A stretch of 35,389 nt of DNA from Nemertoderma westbladi (Eukaryota; Xenacoelomorpha; Nemertodermatida; Nemertodermatidae): NCBI GenBank assembly GCA_032718475.1, contig JAUCBJ010002667.1, forward strand, positions 1 to 35,389. The letters run 5' to 3'. Below are positions 1 to 10,024 of this stretch, piece by piece; position 1 is the first letter of the stretch; every line of letters begins with the position of its first letter. The notes beneath the pieces were generated by a model that saw only the letters and a list, made by a program, of their open reading frames with translations, searched no databases and was not told the DNA's origin. The translations under genes and the position numbers were made by a program.

Positions 1-1714
<1,714 letters not shown>

Positions 1715-2042
1715 AATGAAAAATTCATTCAGTTAAATTCATTCAAGTAACTTTTGAAAAATTTTGCTCAAGTTCGCGGGCGACCCGACGCCCCACGAAC
1801 GTGTCACACATCATACAGATATCCATAGTGTTCATACTACTAATTCATTAGTTACTGAGTAGTTTCAAGATTACCTTAATACGGTTTCACAAATAAGAAA
1901 TTACATTTTGAAACCAAATTATGTAATTTACACTGATTATTTTATACAGTGTATTTTACGAAATAGCCCAAGAGAGGTGCGATCCAATTCATCCATTAAT
2001 ATTTATTGTATATTCAAGTTTACCTCTGTATCTGACTTTACA
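1715..2042 (+). other. 5' flank and probable 5' UTR of the unknown gene
   Basis: This unique sequence lies between the microsatellite and the first in-frame ATG of the downstream gene. It holds a small CpG-rich patch near 1777-1800. The reading frame stays open upstream to about 1908 but without an ATG, so the extension is not treated as coding. I could not identify a TATA box or a convincing initiator. A further upstream exon cannot be excluded. Confidence 0.4.
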
Positions 2043-2910
2043 ATGAGTGCGACAAAGAGGCCAGCTGTTGTAAATACGACTTCCAGTGAAGTGGATGAAA
2101 ACTTTTCCAATATCGTTATTGGCAAGCAGTTGAACTGCAGATTGTCTAATATTGAAAGAGCACGACCACGTTTAAGAAATATTTGCAAAAAACCTAATAT
2201 TTCAAATAATCCTAGAACTCAGAATTCAGAAAGGAAAAGTATGTATCCATTACAAGTAACTGGAATTTCAAAATTCTTAGCTCATAAAGTAAAAGAATCA
2301 TCAAATAGTGTCTCAACGGCAGCCTTAGTAGATCATGATTACCTACCCGATGATAAAGGATTGAATGAGTTTAAGAAACTCAACTGTGTGAAACTAGAAG
2401 AAAGTCAAGTTTCTACTGCAACTAACACTAGTTGTAATAATACATCGAGTATCTTAGGAGGAACGCCTTCAAACATAGCATCAATAGCACCAACTATTAA
2501 ACTCAGTGATACACATAATGATACTCGTAAAGTAGCAGGCAGGAAAAAGAAGCGACAAGATGAAGAATTCACGAAAAAATTAGAAATAGAAGATGATTTG
2601 AATATTGATGCAGAATACTTCACAACTTTGAATTTATATCCAAAGGGACAAGACGTTAAAGTTGTTAATGAAAATCCTCGACTAACAATTAAATTAAGTA
2701 ACTCAAATAAGACCCATAAAGAAGCCAAGATTCCAGAAGATGGGATTACTAATATTGGGAAGTTAACGCTGGAGAATCTGCCGATGAGGGAACGCAATTT
2801 GCCGGATTCTTTCTGGAAACCAGCCAATAAGAATATAGAAAATATATGGAGTATTTCTAAACCGATATTACCTCCCCTGTTTAATAATGATACTGGGGAA
2901 GACATTACAA
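2043..2910 (+). CDS. Unrecognised host gene, coding exon 1 (residues 1-289)
   Basis: I do not recognise this protein. The start is the first in-frame ATG (MSATKRPAVV). The exon encodes a polar, Asn/Ser/Thr-rich, probably disordered segment with a basic cluster at residues 166-172 (GRKKKRQ) that could be a nuclear localisation signal. It ends in a region rich in Leu, Pro and Trp (near LPDSFWKPANKNIENIW). The frame would stop two codons later, but GTTAGT at 2911 is a plausible 5' splice site. Splicing there to 3229 keeps the frame (one base of a Lys codon here, two in the next exon). No signal peptide, membrane segment or catalytic motif is visible. The gene continues at 3229-3385 and 4096-4474, for a predicted 467 residues. 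The exon structure is inferred from splice consensus and phase only. Confidence 0.65.
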
Positions 2911-3228
2911 GTTAGTTGAGTTTTATATACGACAGAGCATTAGGACGTTATAGTGTCATAAGAAAATGCCGCTACCAAGCAAACACATACCCCCCCCCCC
3001 CCCCCCCCCCCTCCCACCTTCCTCCCTTTAAATAGCACGCAGGTTTTTAATATCTTTGGGACTTACAGCGCAGGAGGGGTGAGCACCAGACCTATCCCTA
3101 GTTTTGCTCCCAGTAATGCAACTGTTTCCCATATAATTATGTTTAAGATGGTCATTTGTTTACTAAATAATAAATTAAGTAACTTTAACCACTTATGTAA
3201 TTATATTAAATTAAATTGTATGTCACAG
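2911..3228 (+). other. Intron 1 of the unknown gene
   Basis: This 318-bp intron starts GTTAGT and ends TGTCACAG, with a weak pyrimidine tract. It contains a 22-base C homopolymer. A 72-codon open frame around 3079-3297 crosses its 3' splice site in a different frame from the exon and is rejected as coding. Confidence 0.6.
2990..3011. repeat. Poly-C tract (22 C)
   Basis: A run of 22 C is followed by a C/T-rich stretch to about 3028. Similar C runs begin the foldback element at 24367 and its relative near 34905. I could not align the flanks of this one convincingly with that family. Confidence 0.9.
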
Positions 3229-3385
3229 AAGTCAACCCACTTACACCTCCTCAGGATAAAAGAAGTACCAGCGTCCAACGTCGTGTTGTTAGACTAAATT
3301 CATCGCAATATGATTCACTAAACCAATTATTTGATGTTGCAGAAAAGAATATGTACAGAAGCAATGACCCACAACAATTTCGCAG
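3229..3385 (+). CDS. Unrecognised host gene, coding exon 2 (residues 290-342)
   Basis: This 157-bp exon is framed by TGTCACAG at its 5' side and GTAAAT at its 3' side. It starts with two bases that complete a Lys codon and ends with two bases of an Arg codon, so both junctions preserve the frame. It reads NPLTPPQDKRSTS and then a more ordered, amphipathic-looking stretch (RRVVRLNSSQYDSLNQLFDV). No known domain is recognised. Confidence rests on the agreement of splice sites and phase on both sides and on the absence of stops. Confidence 0.62.
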
Positions 3386-4095
3386 GTAAATATTTGTGGT
3401 ATTATGTCCTTTGTGTGGTCATCATGCCAACATTTCTAAAATTATTATAATTCAAAGTCTCCTAATCGTGACTCCAAAGCGATCAGGAGATGACAAAGTT
3501 TGGCAATGATTGATGCGACTGGATATGCCATTAACCTGGAGAGAGTTTACATATGAATTCATGTACTGGAACGCTGAATACAATCCCTCAAGTGGAAGTT
3601 GAGGTTGATAAAAGTAAAGTATCACGAGACTGCAGGGATGTCGTCACTTAATTTGCATTGAATCCGGGCAGTTAGCCTCATGGATAAATAAAACCTTTTG
3701 ATATCACAAAATTTGCATATTCTAAATAACTTTTAAATAAATAGCCACATTCAAACTTTTAACAAATTTGTTGTATACCTTGTGTCTTACTAAGTCGAAA
3801 TTACGTATAACACGATTGTGCTGTTGCTTTAATTAAATAACCGACGATGTTTAAAAAAAATTAATTACCGATATACTGTCTGATCAGCTGAAAAGAAAGT
3901 TTCTACAAAGTGTCAAAAAACTTAACACAGCATTTCCATACTCGGGGAATGAAACAATTTGTTCATAGTTATTCAAGTTATCAAAGCTATAATTTCAAGT
4001 ATTTAAGATTTTGTGGATATGGCGTACATAATTTTAATTGTTTTACAATTTTTTATATTTCATATTTAAATGACCTAAATTTGGTTTTCTTTCAG
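3386..4095 (+). other. Intron 2 of the unknown gene
   Basis: This 710-bp intron starts GTAAAT and ends in a good pyrimidine tract (TTGGTTTTCTTTCAG). I see no repeat or additional exon in it. A short open frame at 3910-4110 crosses the 3' splice site in another frame and is treated as chance. Confidence 0.6.
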
Positions 4096-4474
4096 AAGTA
4101 CATTTCTTGATAATCCCACTGTTATGCCAAATTTGGTTAACAACCCATATATGGATTCGAGTACTAATCAGATGGTTACGATGGATACAGATATTGCTAG
4201 TGATGCTGCCATGTTGTGGAAACATGATCCACTGATTTCTCACACAACTGATTGTCCATTGTTACCCCAAATACCTCCCGAACTTCTACTGAAACAACAA
4301 CAAATCTTCCGGATACCCAATAATATTATGTCACATAAAACAGCTGGAAATACTAATTTAATTAATATCGGAGATGACAGGACTAAGGAGAAACGGATAG
4401 TTGATATACGTGGTTTAGCTTTAGAGGAATCTACATATGCGAATATATTGCAAGATTTAGTTGCGAATATGTGA
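4096..4474 (+). CDS. Unrecognised host gene, terminal coding exon (residues 343-467)
   Basis: The exon follows a strong 3' splice site and its first base completes an Arg codon, giving RSTFLDNPTVMPNLVNNPYMD and onward to a TGA at 4472-4474. Features are a Met/Asn-rich segment, a Pro/Leu-rich segment (PLLPQIPPELLLKQQQ) and a short acidic C-terminal helix-like end (LEESTYANILQDLVANM). No family is recognised. No clear AATAAA follows within the next few hundred bases, so the 3' UTR end is not placed. Confidence 0.65.
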
Positions 4475-5460
4475 CAAACTAACAACAAATACTATTCAAC
4501 TTTAACTTTATCACAAAGGATCCCACATTTACAAACAAGCGTTCTGAGTAACTGGGATATTGAAACGAAGCACCAATGTGATATAAATATTATTCATTCG
4601 ATTTAACATGCTGGAATACGTAACAATACAATTAATAACAATAATTGATTGCAATTACTTTGCAAAAATTGCAACGATTGCAAAAAATTAGTCCCATAGC
4701 GCTGGAGTTTTGAGTTAATTTAGTTGTATATCATTCTCACATCGCTATGAAATATGTTTTCAAGTGGCTAAAATGTTTAGAATTAGCTTAATAATAGGAA
4801 CATATTAATAATTTATATTAATACAGTAGATTCATTATGTGGATGCTTTAAGCAGAAAAACATGATCAATTATGTGGTCGAAGGTGTTGTCATGGAGGCG
4901 GTCAACTTTAAGATCTGGGGAAGTGGAAGCAATTTATCGACTAAGACAAACAACTAGCCTCAAGATAGCCTCCAAGAGCCTCCAAGGCGTTCCTGAACTA
5001 TGCTGGTAGTCCCTCACTCCGATCCTGATCGACAACACGGCATCCATCCTTGGGACCATATACCTTTATCTTCTAGGGATAAATCCGCGGACCTGTTTAG
5101 AGTATTCTCCCGCCTCCAAACTCATCACCCCTGTGGCTTAATCTAACATCATTAGTGGCTGTCTTTAATTTGATATTCTCATAGTTCTTACTTGACAATG
5201 ACATAATTTTTAATAATATAAAAATATATCATGGTATACAATATAAAACATAATTTGGAATTGAAGGCCAATGACTCCCATCCGTGCTCTCCAAACTATA
5301 TCTTTTTATCATTATATCCAATAATACTTTTCGAAAAACTGCAATGAATAGGGTTGGTGCACGAAAATATTGTTGGGCTAGAAACAGTTACAAGGTGCCC
5401 TGAATCGATTGACGGGTGTATGTTTTTGTAAAAACATGTGGAAACGGTCGAAATGACGGG
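4475..5460. other. Intergenic sequence, no supported feature
   Basis: This is A+T-rich unique sequence that should include the 3' UTR of the upstream gene. A more G+C-balanced stretch at 4880-5150 has no long open frame. Minus-strand open frames around 5296-5603 overlap the adjacent repeat and look like chance. Confidence 0.5.
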
Positions 5461-6394
5461 TTTCCCAGTGAAAAGTACGCAAGCGTATCGCAAACGTATC
5501 GCAAGCGAGCAACGCAGGCGTATCTGATGTGATTCCCAAGAGTTATGGCCCGATCTTTACCCAAGCGACCTACTTCCGTTAAGTCGCATAGATATCGCAA
5601 CAACTTGCGTTAAGTCGCATAAATATCGCAACAACTTGCGTTCAGTCGCATAAAACTCACATGTGATTCACTTGCGACTTTCAAGCGTCATGACGCATAA
5701 ATATCACAAAAATCTACTGGTTGTGATTTATGTGTGATATATTGAGACCTTTTGTGACAGAAAATATGATACAGTAGTTGATAATTCCAATACTGTTTGA
5801 TACTATTCGCTTCCATATCATCTGCCTACTGTACGTACCTTACATTACATTACATTACACTCTCTAGACATAAAACATCATGTATGAATTTATACTAGAA
5901 ATGGTTGGTTATATACATGATAATACAAATAGATTAGAATAACCATGATACACTTTTAACTATTCCCTATAATTTTCAATTCTATAAAATATATTAATAT
6001 AATCTCTGTATTCGACAGCCATATTAGATAATTCATATTCAGCAATTTTATATTTTAAAACTATTTATTTCTTGATAGGCAACTTTATTTTAATTAATAA
6101 TCTTGAGTGTAATTAAAACCATGCGATTCACATGGGAATTAACGCATGAGATTCTCATGATGTAAAACATGCGTAAAATAAGCGTTAAATGAGGTGTGAT
6201 TCGCATGCGATTTTCATGCACGGAATCAAATGCGTAAAATAAGTTGCGAAGCGTATGCGTGGAATCGCTTCCCTATTTTACATGTGAATCACATGCGAAT
6301 CACAAGAGTTTTATCGCTATTTATTGAGCCGCAATAAAAACGCATGACGCATTAAAATCACTTGCGATACGCAGGCGCATTTTTCACTGAGAAA
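5461..6394. mobile_element. MITE-like element with CAGTG terminal inverted repeats
   Basis: The left end (TTTCCCAGTGAAAA from 5461) is matched in inverted orientation by the right end (reverse complement TTTCTCAGTGAAAA, ending 6394). Similarity continues inward through GCGTATCGCAA. The interior is full of short dyads built from GCGAT, CACATG and CATGCG words, and has no coding capacity. CAGTG ends recall hAT-type termini, but no 8-bp target duplication is visible, so superfamily is only a guess. It is non-autonomous if it is a transposon. Confidence 0.5.
5579..5652. repeat. 31-bp tandem repeat, about 2.4 copies
   Basis: The word AGTCGCATA followed by ATATCGCAACAACTTGCGTT recurs at 5582, 5613 and 5644 (the last copy diverging), a period of 31 bp. 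It lies inside the CAGTG-ended element and is likely an internal subrepeat. Confidence 0.75.
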
Positions 6395-6505
6395 TAAGCG
6401 CGGGAAATCAATTTGAAAATCGGCTGTGATTGGCTGCTACATATTTAACGTTATTACAATGTACTCTGATAATTTATAATCTCGTGGAATCTGCCGGCAA
6501 TACCC

Positions 6506-6510
6506 GAATG
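6506..6510. repeat. Target-site duplication (GAATG), left copy
   Basis: GAATG sits directly before the 5' LTR and recurs directly after the 3' LTR at 18425-18429. A 5-bp duplication is usual for BEL/Pao integration and fixes the element boundaries. Confidence 0.93.
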
Positions 6511-7452
6511 TGTAAAAGCCTTTGCTGAATTGCCCCGTTATTTTTATTATCTTTTACATTAAAATACTCTGTAGTTGATTTAATAAGTGTAAGAGACCGT
6601 ATTATTGCTGTATCGGTGTTTTTAGAGGATCTAAGACCTATTTCCTCCGTATGTGTACTGTGAAAGGTATATTTTATGATTCTATGGCAATTCGTGACGC
6701 AAAGGGGTGATAGCTACTCTTGAACAGTAGTTACTATGACTACGGTTAACAGCTGACATTCATACGTGTTGATTTCCTTTGTTCTACGGCGTCTCTCAGT
6801 TCAGTCAGCCAATTAGAGCGTTTTTGTGGCTCCTTGTACAGAAAATTTCCGAGAAATGACGCAATGCCTATGTGCAGTGTTTACATTCAGTCCTGAGCCA
6901 AAGAAAGAACGGCTTGGAAGTATTTTGTGCTTTACTGTTTTAGCCGTACACTAGTAGGCTTAATCATAAGGACATATATCCGTTATCTAACTTGACTAAC
7001 CTAACTCAATGCAATCAATGCATACTGCAGTACTGCATACACTGCATACTGTGTAACACTGTGCATACTTTATATTGTTATACTGCTATTTGCTGTCTGT
7101 ACTTCATAATATGGTTGATGAATTATTATATTTGGAATAACGATAAATAACCCAGAAAACCCAATATTCTTGATATACTGAAGGTAAGAGAGAAAGGTTA
7201 TACATAACGATTGTGACTTATGTTAAAGTGGTTTGAAGTGAATCTAATGTTATTTGATAGCCCCTACATGAGTCAGTCCGTGTTCCTTTTATATGTAACT
7301 AAAATCAGTGAAGATCGGCAGATCAGTGTGCAGTATTGTGCAGCATTGTGTGCGAGTGATACTGATAACGAAGCAATTCCTAAAGAATGCGCCATATATG
7401 TGAATTATAATTAAGCCATATCGTTGTGATTAGTTTAAGTCATAACTCTGTT

Positions 7453-7458
7453 TATATA
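7453..7458 (+). promoter_or_regulatory. Candidate TATA box of the LTR promoter
   Basis: TATATA lies within TTTATATAGATAGAGC, about 115 bp upstream of the polyadenylation signal. This is a sensible arrangement for U3 and R. The copy in the 3' LTR is at 18131-18136. Confidence 0.45.
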
Positions 7459-7566
7459 GATAGAGCGCCACGTCCTAAAGGAACTGTTAATATTCCCCGA
7501 AAGTGAATAATATTGTCAGAGATTATATAATACTGTCAGTCGAATAATACATTAAGCTTACATAGC

Positions 7567-7572
7567 AATAAA
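7567..7572 (+). terminator. Candidate polyadenylation signal (AATAAA) in the 5' LTR
   Basis: This is a canonical AATAAA. The functional copy would be the one in the 3' LTR at 18245-18250. An imperfect hairpin (7581-7594 pairing with 7630-7643) lies just downstream. Confidence 0.5.
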
Positions 7573-7762
7573 ATTAAGCCGTCGAACCCAATCTCCCGGG
7601 AATTATCCAGCGGGTGAATGATCGCGCACAGATTGGTTTCGACTAGTGTAGTGAATCAAATATTTGTCATCGGCTAAAGTGATTTATTATCTAACAGACA
7701 TCCTAATTTGGCGGGTTAAACTGCCAAAGGTCTGAAAGCGCGAACAATAACGGATATAGCTT

Positions 7763-7808
7763 CTTTATTGCAGTAAGCAATAAAGTCGAAAGTACCGGTC
7801 GACCGGTA
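7763..7808 (+). promoter_or_regulatory. Structured leader just after the 5' LTR: hairpin plus 16-bp palindrome
   Basis: CTTTATTGC (7763-7771) pairs perfectly with GCAATAAAG (7777-7785) across a five-base loop. It is followed by the perfect palindrome TACCGGTCGACCGGTA at 7793-7808. Retroelement primer-binding, dimerisation and packaging signals lie in this part of the genomic RNA. That role here is inference from position and symmetry. Confidence 0.5.
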
Positions 7809-7989
7809 ACCAGTAGGCCTGACTGCCTGATCATCCGGACCGGTACCTACAGCAGTATTATTCGATTTTGATAATTATATACCGGTAGGCCTTAATAATT
7901 AATCAGGGAGGGCCCGCCCTGGTTTTTTATTGAGACTTTTACTTATTTCTGTCAAGTTTTATTTGTTTGTAGGCCAGTATTGAACAGAA

Positions 7990-8590
7990 GGCGTGTAAGC
8001 CTGATCATATTGTACAGACAAGTTGTAGGCTGAGCTGTTGTCTGATTGCTGTTAAGTCTGAACGGATTGCAGTGTGTGTAGGTCACCTGTCCGATAAAGA
8101 ACGGTTGGGAAGTTGGGGTAGCCATTGCAGTAAAGTAAACCCCCAATTAAAGAATAAGTCGTACTACTGGGTTAGAACGCATACTACCTAACTATTTCGG
8201 AGTCTGCATGTCCTGTAGTTTATTTAGGCTTGAGAGTAGTCTGCCATCGTTTGGTCTGTACTTTGTTTGTGTAGTCTGTACAGGTAGCGTATAATATTAT
8301 TTAGATAATTTGTAGGCTGGATAGTTGTCTGGCTGTTATTAGGTCTGAACGGATTGCAGTCTGTGTAGAGCCCTTGTCCGATAAAGAACGGTTGGGAAGT
8401 TGGGGCAGCCAAAGCTATAAGGTAAACCCCCAATTAAAGAATAAGTCGTACTACTGGGTTAGAACGCATACTACCTAATTATTTCGGAGTCTGCATATAC
8501 CGTAGTTTGTTTAGGCTTGATAGTAGTCTGTCAGTGTTCGGTCTGTATTTTGTTTGAGTAGTTTGTACGCGTAGCGTAATATTTATTATT
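7990..8590 (+). repeat. Direct tandem duplication, period about 287 bp
   Basis: GTCTGAACGGATTGCAGT at 8056 recurs at 8343, and GTACTACTGG at 8161 recurs at 8448, both 287 bp apart. The central 150 bp are nearly identical and the edges are diverged. The outer limits are approximate. Confidence 0.85.
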
Positions 8591-8957
8591 CAGAATTTAT
8601 GCGATTATTCGCAACATTCATTCCCCAAGTTTGTTCCTACAGTAATTGTGTTTGTTATACATACAGCTATAGTTAAATTAACCCCGGTACTACACGGGCT
8701 GCTCGGCGTAGGTAAAGACTGGTGATTTTGTGCATCGGTCACTCCAGCAGATGCCGTGGTTCTTTTAGCTGTTCAAGTATATTTAACTACTGATTATCTG
8801 TTGTACAAGTACTCGTACCTAATTTAGGGTTTAGTGTACAGTACTTTCCGAAGTAATTATTGTAGGCATTATATTTGTGTTGTAAAGTGGTTGATAGGCA
8901 CATTCGATTAGCTCTATTAACTTCTAGGTAGGAACACTCCGTGATACATAACGTAGA

Positions 8958-8981
8958 ACCTATAGCGATACGGCTATAGGT
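8958..8981 (+). promoter_or_regulatory. Perfect 9-bp stem-loop in the leader
   Basis: ACCTATAGC and GCTATAGGT flank a six-base loop (GATACG). No function is assigned. It may be a leader structure used for packaging, or it may be chance. Confidence 0.4.
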
Positions 8982-9524
8982 CGTCAGGCGGTGGTATTTT
9001 CCTATCTAGACAACGCAGTGTATTTACTACTACTTATTATTTCAAATACCGCAGTACCCTGTCCGTTGTAATAACCAGTTTTCTAACCCTTTGTTAGGCT
9101 GGTTTGTAGACTTCTTGTAAAATTACCCTAAAAATTCGTATTTTGTGTTTTTTGTAAATTTTTGCATTTATTTAGAGATTGTAATCTCACCCGAATTGTA
9201 CGTAATTTGTAGTATTAAGTAACTTAGGTAAATTAGTAATATTTGTTTTAGTGTCTATAAGTAACACTTCACTGAAAGCGCACCGCTTTGTGTAGTGATT
9301 ACTCCCCAGAAATAATAACATTTATTTCAAACATTGACAAAACCCATTAAAACGGGTATATATATATTATAAATCAAATCTAACGATTTATAAATAGTAG
9401 GCCTACCATACAACCATTAGGTCTCAATATCAGTTGGATTACTGCTCAAATAACAGTAATAAAGTAAGTAAGGTAACCAAGTAACCCTGGAAATTCAGAA
9501 ATTCAGTTATTTAAAATAATTGAT

Positions 9525-9915
9525 ATACCGGTATTTACAATAGGCTTATTATATTTATTTCTATAAATATTAGGTTGAAATCATACCGGTATTCTGTAAT
9601 TAATTCTAGTTTGTAATTATACTTATATATATACACTGTAAGTGTAAACTGCATACCGGTATTTACGATAGGCCTATTATCTTTATTTCTATAAATTTAG
9701 GCTGAAATTATACCGGTACTTGTAATTAATTCTAGTCCAGAATTATATATACTACAAACTGTAAGCTGTATACCGGTATTCCGATAGGCCTATTATATAT
9801 TTATATATATTTGTGCTAAAATTATACCGGTATTCTGTGATAAACCTAGTCTGTAATAATAGTTATATATACTATAAGCATACCGGTATTCTAATATATT
9901 ATATATATCACGCTA
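9525..9915 (+). repeat. Diverged ~110-128-bp tandem repeats with TACCGGTA palindromes
   Basis: ATACCGGTAT starts near 9525, 9653, 9770 and 9880. Each unit also carries a second ACCGGTA and most carry an AATAGGCTTATT or ATAGGCCTATT word followed by TTTAT. About 3.3 diverged units end roughly 110 bp before the Gag start codon. Confidence 0.75.
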
Positions 9916-10024
9916 CACTGAGTAGCAGTACCGGTAATTAATTACTAGGCTAACAGTTAATACTGAGTTACTAGACTTGCTCAGACTGTAATACAGCAGT
10001 AGACATTCAACTGTACACATAAGC

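Larger units (their letters stand above)
6511..7746 (+). repeat. 5' long terminal repeat
   Basis: This 1236-bp direct repeat begins TGTAAAAGCC and ends GCGCGAACA, matching 17189-18424 except at 7025. It contains a TATATA element (7453) and an AATAAA signal (7567), which suggest a transcript start near 7480 and a short R region, with U5 after about 7590. A 64-codon open frame at 7220-7414 is present identically in both LTRs and is probably chance. Confidence 0.95.
7747..10024 (+). other. Long 5' leader of the retrotransposon
   Basis: The leader is 2278 bp of non-coding sequence between the LTR and the Gag start. It begins ATAACGGATATAGC, with no TGG that would mark a normal tRNA primer-binding site. 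It holds a 287-bp tandem duplication (about 7990-8590), a perfect 9-bp stem at 8958-8981 (ACCTATAGC with GCTATAGGT) and diverged ~110-128-bp repeats carrying TACCGGTA (9525-9915). Many short upstream ATGs precede Gag. Confidence 0.7.

Noticed and set aside
1908-2042. N-terminal extension of the unknown gene
   Set aside because: The frame is open but begins at TTG, not ATG. The first in-frame ATG is at 2043.
3079-3297. 72-codon plus-strand frame
   Set aside because: It lacks an ATG at its start and reads exon 2 in a frame different from the one that joins both neighbouring exons.
7220-7414. 64-codon frame in the 5' LTR, identical in the 3' LTR (17898-18092)
   Set aside because: It is short, has no recognisable features and lies upstream of the predicted transcript start. 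Identity only reflects LTR identity.
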